Shown: positions 6,223 to 13,887, numbered from the stretch's first letter. The stretch is 13,887 nucleotides of DNA from JBFHDX01 sp041584475 (GCA_041584475.1 JBFHDX010000100.1:1-13887), one strand, 5' to 3'. Notes: generated from the sequence alone by a model not told the origin. Made by a program: numbers and translations.

Positions 6223-7275
6223 TCAACTCCTGCCGGCGACGCGAAGACCCGGCTTCTTGGCCGCGCCTCCCTCGCGCCGGCGCGGGCCCGCCTTTTCGGG
6301 CTGCTGGGCCGGTTGGTCGTCGGCCTCGACGATTCCCAGCTGCAACTCGATGCGGCGCACTTTTTCCAGCGTCATCTCGACGAGCTGCCGGTTGAAGCTG
6401 ATGAGATCGGCGACGAGACCGATCAGGAACGTCATGACGCCGATTACCAGCAGTACGCCGCCGAGCACGAGCGACTGGATGTGACCCTGGCCCTCGCCCA
6501 TGAAGTAGAGGATCAGGAACCGGATCACCGGCAGCGCGCCGACCAGCGAGAACGCGAGGCCGATGAGGAAGAAGACCTTGAGCGGACGGAACATCGAATA
6601 CATCCGCACCATCGTCGTGAGCGACCGTTCGAGAAACTGCGGGATGTTCCGGAACAGTCTCGAATCCCGTGTCTTCGGGTTGGTCCGGATCGGCACCGAC
6701 GTGACCGCCATCTGCTTGCGCCCGGCCTGGATCAGCATCTCGATCGTGTAGCTGAACGGTGAGATGATGTTCAGCTGTAATGCCGCCTCCCGCGAAATTG
6801 CCCGGAACCCGCTCACGGCATCGGGGACGGCCGCGCGCGAGACGCGCCGGATGACGGCGCTGCCGTGTTTCTGCAGCAGCTTCTTGAAGGTCGAGAAATG
6901 CGGGATCGTCTGGGTCTGTCGGTCGCCGACGACGATGTCCGCCTTGCCCTCGACGATCGGGTCGATCAGCTTGGGGATGTCGGCGCCGCAATACTGGTTG
7001 TCGCCGTCGGTATTGACGATGATGTCGGCGCCGCGCCGCAGGCAGGCATCGATTCCCGTCCGGAACGCCCGTGCCAGCCCTTTCGTGTTCTTGTGTCGAA
7101 CGATGTGATCGACGCCGATGCGTCGCGCCACGTCGACGGTGCCGTCGGTCGAGCCGTCGTCGACGATCAGGATCTCGACCGTCTCGATGCCCGGAATCCG
7201 GCGCGGGATGTCCGCCACCGTCTGTGGCAGCGTGGCTTCCTCGTTGAGGCAGGGTATCTGGACGATCAGCTTCAT
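6223..7275 (-). CDS. GT2 family glycosyltransferase, polyprenyl-phosphate sugar transferase type
   Basis: This 350-residue protein starts MKLIVQIPCLNEEATLP and has the GT-A nucleotide-sugar site: VDDGSTDGT at 38-46 and the metal-binding DGD at 90-92 (NTDGDNQY). SGFRAISREAA follows, typical of dolichyl-phosphate-mannose-synthase/ArnC-like enzymes. Two membrane helices are at about 233-257 and 267-290, followed by a stretch that may be a coiled coil (FNRQLVEMTLEKVRRIELQL) and a basic, Pro/Lys/Arg-rich tail. Family members load a sugar onto a polyprenyl phosphate at the cytoplasmic face of the inner membrane; the product is a donor for GT-C transferases, and one is encoded just upstream, which fits. 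The sugar cannot be read. Start at 7275 chosen because homology begins there; the frame is open to 7947 through the GT-C gene, with no relevance. Only a weak ribosome site is visible. Confidence 0.88.
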   Translation of the reverse strand: MKLIVQIPCLNEEATLPQTVADIPRRIPGIETVEILIVDDGSTDGTVDVARRIGVDHIVRHKNTKGLARAFRTGIDACLRRGADIIVNTDGDNQYCGADIPKLIDPIVEGKADIVVGDRQTQTIPHFSTFKKLLQKHGSAVIRRVSRAAVPDAVSGFRAISREAALQLNIISPFSYTIEMLIQAGRKQMAVTSVPIRTNPKTRDSRLFRNIPQFLERSLTTMVRMYSMFRPLKVFFLIGLAFSLVGALPVIRFLILYFMGEGQGHIQSLVLGGVLLVIGVMTFLIGLVADLISFNRQLVEMTLEKVRRIELQLGIVEADDQPAQQPEKAGPRRREGGAAKKPGLRVAGRS

Positions 7276-7347
7276 CGCGTTCCGGTCCGGCGCCTGGCGG
7301 CCGGTTCCTTGGCCGCCGCCGGAATCGCAGCGTAGCAGGCCAAGGTT

Positions 7348-7366
7348 AAGCCCTTCTGAAGGGCTT
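7348..7366 (-). terminator. Hairpin terminator between the GT-C and GT2 genes
   Basis: AAGCCCTT (7348-7355) and AAGGGCTT (7359-7366) form a perfect 8-bp stem with a 3-nt loop, 12 nt past the GT-C stop codon. The transcribed minus strand continues AACCTTGG, so the T-run is short. It may be a partial terminator or attenuator, which would lower GT2 expression relative to GT-C unless GT2 has its own promoter in the remaining 70 nt, where I see none clearly. Confidence 0.5.
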
Positions 7367-7378
7367 TCCCGTTCCGGG

Positions 7379-9436
7379 TCAACGTCGCTCGACGCGCGCA
7401 AGCCTCGTGTAGCCGTCGTCGAATAGCGGCACCGCGTCGAGACCCTCGAGCAGGTCTTCCGCCGCCACGCGGTCCCAATACTCCTCATCGAACGCCACGT
7501 ATACCGGGCGCCCGCGGTCGAGATACAGCTCCACGAGACGCCGAAAATCGGCGAAATCGTCGTTGAACGGAAAAGCCCGGCGAATCCGGTCGGCCTCGAT
7601 GAAACCGCCGACTTGGCTCGCGTAATGCGTGAACACGATCGAATCGGCGTGGACGAGATGCCCTGCCTGTTCCGCGAACGCGTGGTTTTGGTTGCGCCGA
7701 ATCGTCGACCGCGGCAGGTCGTACAGCGCCGTGACCGTCGTCGCCCAGGCGAGCGCCGCCGCCGTGACGGCGAGGCCGAGGCCGGAGCCGGTCGGTCGAA
7801 CCGTCGGCCACGGCAGCAGGCGCGCTCCGAGCAGCGCCAGGATGACGGCGGCGAGCGCCAGCGGCACGTCGAGCAGCAGCGGCTCCATGCCGGCGACCGT
7901 ATGTTCCTGCAGGAGGAACAGCAGGACCCAGACGACGATGCCGGCAAGCCCCGTCGCCAGGAGGAACCGGCGCCGCGCGGCCGGCAAGTCCCGTCCGATT
8001 GCCCGAATCGCCCAGGCGCCGAGGATCGAGGCGAAGGGAAGGATCGGCAGGAGGTAGCGCATGTTCATGGCGAACCCGCCATGCCACGCGAAGTAGGCGT
8101 ACGCACCGATGAAGGCGCCGATGCCGAGGAACAGGACGCTGACGCCGGGCGCCTGCAGGCGGCCGCGCAGCCAGCCGGCCAGCGGCATCAGCGCGACGAC
8201 CAGCCACGGACAACTCTGCAGCAGCGCCTTCTTGATGGAGTTGCCATAGACGACGGCGCCGTCGGCGGTTCGCGTCACGCCCCATTCGAGCGCCGCCGGA
8301 TCGCGGACGCGCAGATCGACGACGATTTGCCAGGCGCCGTGTCCGAGCCGCAACGCGAGTTCGCGCAGCGCCGGCACGAGCAACGCGAGGGTGACGAGGA
8401 CGGCCACGCCGGCGGCGGCCTGGTAGGGTCTCTCGGCGAGGCGCCGGCGGACGGGCGCCCGCGTGGCGATCCACAGCGCCATCAGCATGGCGGCTCCGGC
8501 AGCCAGGAGCGGCGCATAGGACGCGACCGACTGCGGTCCGTTCGGCGTTCGGTCGCCGTAGCTCAGCGGCGAGAACACCCCGAATTTCGCGTCGTTCAAC
8601 AGGGCAAGTGCGAGCAGGCCCGGGGCAAGACCGAGGACCAGTGCGCACACCGGTCGGAACCGCGGTGGTGAGCGGAACAGGAACGGCAATGCCAGCGCCG
8701 GCGTGATCAGGATTGCGTCGTAGCGAACGCCGGCACCGATACCGATTACGAGCCCGGCGCACAACGCCACGACGTCCGCCCTGACGCCTGCCCGTTCGCG
8801 GAGCGCCGTGATTCCCAGAAACGCTGCCGCGGAAACGAACAGCATCGAGAGGGCATGCGGCCAGGCGCCGTGCGCATATTCCCACGTGAATGTCCCGAGC
8901 AGGAGGATCAGGCCGGCATCCAGCGCCATGTCCCGGTCCCCGAAAAGCCGCTGCGCCGTCGCGATGCAGAGGGCCAGCGTCGCCATGAGCGCCAGCAGGT
9001 TCAGGTGAAACAGCCCCTGGAACCCCGCGGCAAGGTAGAACGGCGCGGCGATGACGGCGAAGAGCGACGGATATTGCGGTACGAAACGGCTTCCGGTCGG
9101 GTCGCGCTCGTCCTGCACCAGGAACAGGTGCTTCAGCTCCGCCGACGGCGAATCGCCATAACCCGTCCACACCTCGAGCGAGCCCCGCTCGGCGAACGAT
9201 TTCACCATCATGTGGTAGACGCTCTCGTCGATGGTGAAGTGTCCGGGCGCGCTGACCAGGAACGCATAGGCGACGTGCGCCGCGACGACGATCGCCAGTG
9301 CCGCGATCCGGATCGCGCGGGCGGCCGTCATCGGCAGGCCGAGCGTCGTCCATGCCGGGCCGCTCGACGCCGCGCGGGATTTCTGGCGCTTCCCCGTCGC
9401 GTTCGCAGCGTGCGGCTCGAGCGAATGCATCGTCAT
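7379..9436 (-). CDS. Polytopic GT-C-like (ArnT/PMT-type) glycosyltransferase
   Basis: This protein has about 685 residues and roughly a dozen hydrophobic segments spread over residues 40-590, and a soluble C-terminal part of about 100 residues. Shortly after the first helix, HFTIDESVYHMM (Asp70-Glu71) matches the acidic DE motif in the first periplasmic loop of GT-C enzymes. Later segments such as GAGVRYDAILITPALALPF and MNMRYLLPILPF are usual for the ArnT/GT39-like superfamily. Such enzymes use polyprenyl-phosphate sugars to glycosylate lipids, glycans or proteins on the periplasmic side; the acceptor here is unknown. The start is uncertain: ATG codons at 9436, 9430 and 9331 are all without a good ribosome site, and the frame is open to 9535. 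I chose 9436 because it clears the divergent spacer; 9331 lies right before the first helix. The adjacent GT2 could supply its donor. Confidence 0.82.
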   Translation of the reverse strand: MTMHSLEPHAANATGKRQKSRAASSGPAWTTLGLPMTAARAIRIAALAIVVAAHVAYAFLVSAPGHFTIDESVYHMMVKSFAERGSLEVWTGYGDSPSAELKHLFLVQDERDPTGSRFVPQYPSLFAVIAAPFYLAAGFQGLFHLNLLALMATLALCIATAQRLFGDRDMALDAGLILLLGTFTWEYAHGAWPHALSMLFVSAAAFLGITALRERAGVRADVVALCAGLVIGIGAGVRYDAILITPALALPFLFRSPPRFRPVCALVLGLAPGLLALALLNDAKFGVFSPLSYGDRTPNGPQSVASYAPLLAAGAAMLMALWIATRAPVRRRLAERPYQAAAGVAVLVTLALLVPALRELALRLGHGAWQIVVDLRVRDPAALEWGVTRTADGAVVYGNSIKKALLQSCPWLVVALMPLAGWLRGRLQAPGVSVLFLGIGAFIGAYAYFAWHGGFAMNMRYLLPILPFASILGAWAIRAIGRDLPAARRRFLLATGLAGIVVWVLLFLLQEHTVAGMEPLLLDVPLALAAVILALLGARLLPWPTVRPTGSGLGLAVTAAALAWATTVTALYDLPRSTIRRNQNHAFAEQAGHLVHADSIVFTHYASQVGGFIEADRIRRAFPFNDDFADFRRLVELYLDRGRPVYVAFDEEYWDRVAAEDLLEGLDAVPLFDDGYTRLARVERR

Positions 9437-9502
9437 GGTACGAAGGTTCCGGTTTGCTTCACATTGCCGCCATACGGTTAACGAGATTTCGTTTAACAAT
9501 CG
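9437..9502. promoter_or_regulatory. Divergent promoter region, GT-C gene / alpha-beta hydrolase
   Basis: This 66-nt spacer is clearly richer in A+T than its flanks. For the plus strand, TTGCTT (9454-9459) lies 17 nt before GTTAAC (9477-9482), a weak -35/-10 pair. For the minus strand, TTGTTA is followed after about 19 nt by TATGGC. Neither pair is close to consensus, so only the region as a whole is claimed. Neither flanking gene has a convincing ribosome site, so short-leader or leaderless transcripts are possible. Confidence 0.4.
9477..9497. promoter_or_regulatory. Imperfect inverted repeat, possible operator
   Basis: The 21-base site begins GTTAACGA and ends TCGTTTAAC; the arms pair over 8 positions with one bulged T (9494 region) around a 4-nt centre GATT. 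It overlaps the candidate plus-strand -10 box and lies between the candidate minus-strand boxes, where an operator controlling both divergent genes would sit. No regulator gene is present in the window, so the binding protein is unknown. Confidence 0.35.
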
Positions 9503-11035
9503 ATGAAGGGTGACGAATACTCCGCGACCGTGCACGGCGTGGTGGCCCTCGACCCGGTGCGGGTCGAACCGGCACCGTCCGGCACGGTTGCCCCCGGCCG
9601 ACCGGCCGATCCCCGACGCTGCATCCGGAGCGCGCTCTTGGCAGGACGAAACCTCGATCGGCTTCCGCGCGGCCTCGTGCCCGACCGCCTTCTGCGCGGC
9701 GAGTTCGGCGACTGGATCGCGCGGCCCTGGCTCGACCGGGCGGCGTTCGGCAGCCTGGCATGGTATTTCCCGCTTTCGAGACTATGGGCCGCAGCCTCGG
9801 TCGCGGACGGTGACGCGAAGCGGTTCGGCGAAGAGGTCCCGCTCAAGCGCGGGCGACCGGCGGGCTGGCTCCTCGAGCGCGCGCTGGCCGGCGTGGCCGA
9901 GGCGACGGCGCGATACGGGCGCGTCGAGCGGATCTGGCGGCAGACCTATTTCTCGAACGTTCGGCGCGCGCCGAGCCGGCTCGTCCGGGCCGAGCTGGAG
10001 CGGCGCACCGCCGCCCGCATCTGGATGGCGAGTCGCGGCCTGCTGGCGCCGTTCCTGTCGCAGCTCGACGTCGTCCCGGTACGCTGGGAGATTCCCGCGA
10101 TCGACGCGCTGGCGGGCGAGCTAGCGGCGGCGCTGACGGACCCCGACGCATTCTACCGCTCGCCTCAACGACCGCCGGATGTCCAGCGCTCACACCGGGT
10201 GCCCGGCCCGGTCGGCATGGAGTCCTGGATCCGCTTTGCATCGCCCGGATACGCCACCAACGACACCGCGTGGGCGAAGATCTTCGAGCCGGATCAGCCG
10301 GCCGCGGACATCGCCACGGTCATCCTCTGTCACGGTCTCGCCGTCGAGACCGAGATGTGGGGCACCAGCACCGGGATTCCGCACCGGCTGGTTCGCCGTG
10401 GCCTGCGCGTTATCGCACCCGAGGCGCCGTGGCATAACCGTCGCGCGGTGCCGGGACGCTGGGGCGGCGAGCCGCTGATCGCGACGGCGCCGCGCGGCGC
10501 GTTCGATCTGTTCGAGGCGGCGCTCGGCGAGATCGCGGTGCTGATCGCCTGGGCCCGCGGCCAGGGCAGTACCCGCGTCGCGCTCGGCGGTACCAGCCTC
10601 GGCGCGTTGACCAGCCAGCTTGCGGCGACGCGGGCGCACGGCTGGCCGACACCGATGCGCCCCGATTTTCTCTACCTCGTCGCCACCAGTGCCAGCATGC
10701 AGCAGGTCGCCGTCGACAGCGAGCTCGCTAAGACCTTCGGCCTCGCCCACGCGCTCGCGGCCGCCGGCTGGACCGACGAGCAACTGTCACGGCTCAGCCC
10801 GCTGACCGACCCGCTCGGCGAGCCCGTCATGGCACCCGAGCGCATCATCATGGTGTTGGGGCGCGCCGACACGGTGACGCAGTTCGAGCAGGGCCGCCAG
10901 CTCGCCGAGCGTTGGCGGGTACCCGCCGATAACCTGTTCATCAGGGACCAGGGGCACTTCTCCGCCGCCGTTGGCGCCATACACGACGATGCGCCGCTGG
11001 TGCGGCTCAAGCGACTCATCGACGAAGCCGGGTGA
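9503..11035 (+). CDS. Alpha/beta hydrolase with unrecognised N-terminal region
   Basis: This 510-residue protein carries an alpha/beta-hydrolase domain from about residue 240. The order is VILCHGLAVE (oxyanion-side His-Gly at 277-278), RVIAPEAPWHNRR, the nucleophile elbow GGTSLGALTS with Ser365, a candidate acid Asp456 in VLGRADTVT, and catalytic His485 in RDQGHFSA, so the Ser-Asp-His triad looks complete. The first about 230 residues are Arg- and Trp-rich, with no motif I recognise and no signal peptide, so a cytoplasmic location is likely. The substrate is unknown; an esterase, lipase or acyl-hydrolase role is the family default. I used the first ATG at 9503; there is no clear ribosome site, and a start further in cannot be excluded. 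It is divergent from the GT-C gene and convergent with korB (34-nt gap), so it is probably a single-gene transcript. Confidence 0.8.
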   Translation: MKGDEYSATVHGVVALDPVRVEPAPSGTVAPGRPADPRRCIRSALLAGRNLDRLPRGLVPDRLLRGEFGDWIARPWLDRAAFGSLAWYFPLSRLWAAASVADGDAKRFGEEVPLKRGRPAGWLLERALAGVAEATARYGRVERIWRQTYFSNVRRAPSRLVRAELERRTAARIWMASRGLLAPFLSQLDVVPVRWEIPAIDALAGELAAALTDPDAFYRSPQRPPDVQRSHRVPGPVGMESWIRFASPGYATNDTAWAKIFEPDQPAADIATVILCHGLAVETEMWGTSTGIPHRLVRRGLRVIAPEAPWHNRRAVPGRWGGEPLIATAPRGAFDLFEAALGEIAVLIAWARGQGSTRVALGGTSLGALTSQLAATRAHGWPTPMRPDFLYLVATSASMQQVAVDSELAKTFGLAHALAAAGWTDEQLSRLSPLTDPLGEPVMAPERIIMVLGRADTVTQFEQGRQLAERWRVPADNLFIRDQGHFSAAVGAIHDDAPLVRLKRLIDEAG

Positions 11036-11040
11036 CGTGT

Positions 11041-11059
11041 CGGTTGCGCAGCGCGACCG
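11041..11059. terminator. Hairpin between convergent hydrolase and korB genes
   Basis: CGGTTGC (11041-11047) pairs with GCGACCG (11053-11059) over 7 positions, including one G-U when read as plus-strand RNA, with a 5-nt loop. It occupies most of the 34-nt gap between the two stop codons, the expected place for a bidirectional terminator. No T-tract is present on either strand. Confidence 0.4.
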
Positions 11060-11069
11060 CGGTGCCGTA

Positions 11070-12107
11070 TCAGCGATGCGTCCAGGTATGGCCGGAGCGC
11101 AGCAGCGCGTCGATGTCGCCGCTGACCGCGCCGGGCCATTGCCCGCCGCTGAGCGCCGCCACCTGCTCGGAGACCTGCGTCTCGTAGCTCGGCGCCGGCG
11201 CGCAGTACAGGATGCCGAGCGCGACCGGAAAGTCCGGCGGCTCCATCGCCGCCAGCAGCGCCGCCAGCGTCGGGTTCTCCTCGTCGTGCACCAGGATGTC
11301 GGCCTCGTCGATGCCGTCCTTGCCGACGGCCACGACCTCGAGGCGCAGCGTCCGGGCATCGAGACGCAGGCCCTTGTCGCGGTCGCGACCGAAGAGCAGC
11401 GGCTCGCCATGCTCGACGTGGATCTGACGGTCGTCGGCGACGTCGCGGTCGGTGAAATCGCTGAATACAGCGTCGTTGTAGACGATGCAGTTCTGGAAGA
11501 TCTCGACGAAGCCGGTGCCCTTGAAGTCGTGTGCGCGGCGCAGGATGTCGGGCAGCCGCTTCTGCTGCGTGTCGATCGCGCGCGCGACGAAACGGCCGCC
11601 AGAGCCCAGGGCGAAGTGCGCCGCCGAGACGGGATTGTCGAGCGAGCCGGTCGGCGTCGACGGGCTGCGGGTGCCCGGCCGGCTGGTCGGCGAGTACTGG
11701 CCCTTGGTCAGCCCGTAGATTTCGTTGTTGAACAACAGAACCGTCAGGTCGACGTTGCGCCGCAGCACGTGCATCAGGTGGTTGCCGCCGATCGACAGCA
11801 GGTCGCCGTCGCCGCCGATGACCCAGACGTCGAGATCCGGGTTGGCCAGCTTGACGCCCGTGGCGATCGCCGGGGCGCGGCCGTGGATCGTGTGGAAACC
11901 GTAGGTATCCATGTAGTAGGGGAAACGCGCGGCACAGCCGATTCCGGAGACGAACACGGTCCGCTCACGGGCGAGCTGCAGGTCCGCGCAGGTCTTCTGG
12001 ACCGCCTTGATGATCGCGTAATCACCGCAACCGGGGCACCAGCGGACTTCCTGGTCCGAGGCGTAGTCCTTCGGCTGCAGCGCCGCCGGTGGTTTCGCGT
12101 CGGTCAT
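11070..12107 (-). CDS. korB: 2-oxoacid:ferredoxin oxidoreductase beta subunit
   Basis: This 345-residue thiamine-diphosphate-binding subunit belongs to an enzyme that oxidatively decarboxylates a 2-oxoacid (most likely 2-oxoglutarate) to its acyl-CoA with ferredoxin as acceptor, or the reverse. Evidence: VRWCPGCGDY (Cys24, Cys27), SGIGCAAR (Cys58) and FQNCIVYND (Cys207), four cysteines placed as expected for the single [4Fe-4S] cluster of this subunit. The ThDP/Mg motif follows: GGDGDLLSIGGNH (98-110) and then FNNEIYGLTKGQYSPTS. That last signature and HGRAPAIATGVK favour the 2-oxoglutarate-type (Kor/Oor) over pyruvate enzymes, but the substrate is inferred. The start ATG at 12107 is 4 nt after the korA stop, with a strong GGAGGG 8 nt upstream inside the end of korA (12116-12121). 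korA and korB are therefore one operon. No separate ferredoxin-like delta subunit follows. Confidence 0.95.
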   Translation of the reverse strand: MTDAKPPAALQPKDYASDQEVRWCPGCGDYAIIKAVQKTCADLQLARERTVFVSGIGCAARFPYYMDTYGFHTIHGRAPAIATGVKLANPDLDVWVIGGDGDLLSIGGNHLMHVLRRNVDLTVLLFNNEIYGLTKGQYSPTSRPGTRSPSTPTGSLDNPVSAAHFALGSGGRFVARAIDTQQKRLPDILRRAHDFKGTGFVEIFQNCIVYNDAVFSDFTDRDVADDRQIHVEHGEPLLFGRDRDKGLRLDARTLRLEVVAVGKDGIDEADILVHDEENPTLAALLAAMEPPDFPVALGILYCAPAPSYETQVSEQVAALSGGQWPGAVSGDIDALLRSGHTWTHR

Positions 12108-12111
12108 CGCG

Positions 12112-13887
12112 TCAGCCCTCCACCGCCGCGGTCATCGCCTGCTTGAGGTTTTCGATCTTGAACGGCCGGCCGGTCACCCGCGTGAACGACTCGACCTCGA
12201 TCTGGAATTGCGAGCGCAGGATCGTCGCCAGCTGGCCGTTGTTCTTCTCGGGCACCAGAACCCGCTCGAAGCCGGACAGCAGCGCACCCAGATTGGCCGG
12301 GAACGGCCATAGGTGGCGGATGTGGACGTGGCTTGCCGCGATGCCTTCCTCGCGCAGCTCGGTCACCGCCCGGCTGATCGGGCCGTACGTCGAACCCCAG
12401 CCGACGACGGCCAGACGTCCGCTCGCCTCGCCCTGGTCGACCGCCTGTTCCGGGATCTGCCGGGCGATGCCGGCGATCTTGTCGGCACGGACCAGCGTCA
12501 TGCGGTGGTGGTTGATCGGGTCGTACGAGATGTCGCCGGTGTCGTAATCGCGCTCGATGCCGCCGATGCGGTGTTCGAGGCCCGACGTGCCCGGCTTCGC
12601 CCAGACCCGTGCCAGCGTTTCGGGGTCGCGCAGGAACGGCTGGAATCCGTCTGGATCGCCGTGGAACTTCGCCGGAAACGGCTCGTAGGTCGAGAAATCA
12701 GGAATGCGCCAGGGTTCGGACGCGTTCGCCAGATAACCGTCGCTCAACAGGATCACCGGCGTCATGAACCGCGTTGCGATGCGGATCGCCTCGATCGCCG
12801 TGTCGAAACAGTCCGCCGGCGAGCGCGCCGCGAGCACCGCCAGCGGCGCATCGGCATTGCGCCCGAACACGGCCTGATAGAGGTCCGACTGCTCGGTCTT
12901 GGTTGGCAGCCCGGTCGACGGGCCGCCGCGCTGCGAGTTGATGACGACGAGCGGCAGTTCGGCGGCCACGGCGAGGCCGAGCGACTCGGTCTTGAGCGCG
13001 ATGCCGGGCCCCGATGAAGAGGTGACGCCGAGCGAGCCGGCGAACGATGCGCCGATGGCGGCACCTATGGCGGCGATCTCGTCTTCCGCCTGGAAGGTGA
13101 CGACGCCGAACCGCTTCAGCCCGGCGAGCGTGTGCAACAGCTGCGACGCCGGGGTGATCGGGTACGAGCAGAATAGCATGCCGAGGCCGGCGAGCTGCGC
13201 TCCCGCCAGCAATCCCCAGGCCATCGCCTCGGTGCCCGTGATGTTGCGGTACAGGCCGGGTTCGAACTTGGCCGGCGGCACCGTCCATGCCGGCAGCTCG
13301 CTGGGCATCTCCGCCGTCTCGCCGAAGGCGTGACCCGCATTGAGCGCGGCGATGTTCGACTCGGCGACCTCGGGCTTGTCGGCGAATTTCTGCTGCAGCC
13401 ATGCGAGCGTCGGCTCGCGGTCGCGCCCGAACATCCAGAACACCAGCCCGAGCGCCCACATGTTCTTGCAGCGCAGCGCGTCCTTGCGTCCGAGCCCGAA
13501 CGGCTTGACGGCCTCGATCGTCAGCGCCGACATGTCGATGCGCGAGACGCGGAACGCGTCGAGGCTGCCATCTTCGAGCGGGTTCGACTGGAAATGCGCC
13601 TTCGCCAGGTTCTTGGCGCCGAAGCTGCCCTCGTCGACGATGATCAGACCGCCCTTGCGTACCTCGTCGAGATTGACCTTGAGCGCCGCGGGATTCATCG
13701 CCACCAGCACGTCGACGCGATCGCCGACGGTGCGGATCGCCCGCGCGCCGAAGTGGATCTGGAACGCGGAGACGCCGTAGGTCGTACCGACCGGCGCCCG
13801 GATTTCCGCCGGAAAATCGGGGAAAGTCGCCAGATCGTTGCCTGACAGGGCGGTCGCCAGCGTGAACTGGGCGCCGGTCAGCTGCAT
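12112..13887 (-). CDS. korA: 2-oxoacid:ferredoxin oxidoreductase alpha subunit, fused gamma-alpha (5' end missing)
   Basis: 591 residues are visible. The N-terminal part (about 1-190) is the gamma domain, with FPAEIRAPVGTTYGVSAFQ, DVLVAMNPAALKVNLDEV and NMWALGLVFWMFGR. The alpha part follows from about 210: GTEAMAWGLLAGAQLAG, CSYPITPASQLLHTLA, FQAEDEIAAIGAAIGASFAG, TSSSGPGIALKTESLGLA, QRGGPSTGLPTKTEQSDL, and the C-terminal GWGSTYGPI...HIRHLWPFP...VPEKNNGQLA. The subunit pairs with KorB to form a two-subunit 2-oxoacid (probably 2-oxoglutarate) ferredoxin oxidoreductase. The Met codon at the very right edge (13885-13887) is most likely internal: homologues have a Gly-rich segment (of the type GEGGEGV) before QLTGAQF, so some 15-30 residues should lie outside the window. 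The stop is followed by korB after 4 nt. Confidence 0.95.
   Translation of the reverse strand: MQLTGAQFTLATALSGNDLATFPDFPAEIRAPVGTTYGVSAFQIHFGARAIRTVGDRVDVLVAMNPAALKVNLDEVRKGGLIIVDEGSFGAKNLAKAHFQSNPLEDGSLDAFRVSRIDMSALTIEAVKPFGLGRKDALRCKNMWALGLVFWMFGRDREPTLAWLQQKFADKPEVAESNIAALNAGHAFGETAEMPSELPAWTVPPAKFEPGLYRNITGTEAMAWGLLAGAQLAGLGMLFCSYPITPASQLLHTLAGLKRFGVVTFQAEDEIAAIGAAIGASFAGSLGVTSSSGPGIALKTESLGLAVAAELPLVVINSQRGGPSTGLPTKTEQSDLYQAVFGRNADAPLAVLAARSPADCFDTAIEAIRIATRFMTPVILLSDGYLANASEPWRIPDFSTYEPFPAKFHGDPDGFQPFLRDPETLARVWAKPGTSGLEHRIGGIERDYDTGDISYDPINHHRMTLVRADKIAGIARQIPEQAVDQGEASGRLAVVGWGSTYGPISRAVTELREEGIAASHVHIRHLWPFPANLGALLSGFERVLVPEKNNGQLATILRSQFQIEVESFTRVTGRPFKIENLKQAMTAAVEG
12116..12121 (-). 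promoter_or_regulatory. Shine-Dalgarno of korB inside the korA 3' end
   Basis: The minus strand reads GGAGGG, 8 nt before the korB ATG and spanning the last codons of korA. It supports the 12107 start and independent, efficient re-initiation of korB translation. Confidence 0.7.

Noticed and set aside
7485..9353. 622-codon open frame on the minus strand in another frame of the GT-C gene
   Set aside because: Arg/Gly/Pro-rich translation without motifs, fully inside a gene with a clear membrane-protein pattern; a by-product of high GC.
9478..9496. CtrA-type site (TTAA-N7-TTAA) in the divergent spacer
   Set aside because: The two TTAA elements are separated by 11 bases, not 7.
10971..12146. 391-codon plus-strand open frame antisense to korB
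   Set aside because: Covers the conserved korB on the opposite strand; composition is Arg/Val/Asp-rich with no recognisable domain.
13885..13887. ATG at the right edge as the korA start codon
   Set aside because: The encoded MQLTGAQF continues what should be a Gly-rich gamma-domain loop; the gene almost certainly extends beyond the window.

Overview
The window is high-GC, densely coded bacterial DNA with short or overlapping gene junctions. The GC content, the gene content and the palindromic intergenic repeat suggest an alphaproteobacterium, perhaps of the Rhodospirillales. This is inference: no rRNA or other marker gene is present. I see no tRNA, rRNA, CRISPR array, transposase or phage gene.

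Region 1 (1-2523, plus strand) is a dTDP-L-rhamnose operon in the order rfbB (3' end only), rfbA, rfbC, rfbD. All three junctions are stop/start overlaps of 1-4 nt, so the genes are probably translationally coupled. It ends in a nested palindromic intergenic region (2522-2647) that separates it from convergent genes on the other strand.

Region 2 (2689-9436, minus strand) is a cell-surface glycan block. In transcription order it holds a large GT-C-like membrane glycosyltransferase, a dolichyl-phosphate-mannose-synthase-like GT2 glycosyltransferase, an 85-residue membrane protein with a YLDPGTGS motif, a two-domain methyltransferase related to NoeA-type proteins, and a membrane-anchored sulfatase-fold enzyme. 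The last three genes overlap and form a tight cassette. With the rhamnose operon beside it, this block most likely builds, decorates and modifies an envelope polysaccharide. The YLDPGTGS/methyltransferase/sulfatase cassette is the part of the window whose biology is least described.

Region 3 (9503-11035, plus strand) is a 510-residue alpha/beta hydrolase with an unrecognised N-terminal half, transcribed divergently from the GT-C gene. The 66-nt divergent spacer carries an imperfect inverted repeat.

Region 4 (11070-13887, minus strand) is korB and korA, a two-subunit 2-oxoacid:ferredoxin oxidoreductase, probably 2-oxoglutarate-specific. korA runs off the right edge of the window. This is central metabolism and appears unrelated to the glycan block.
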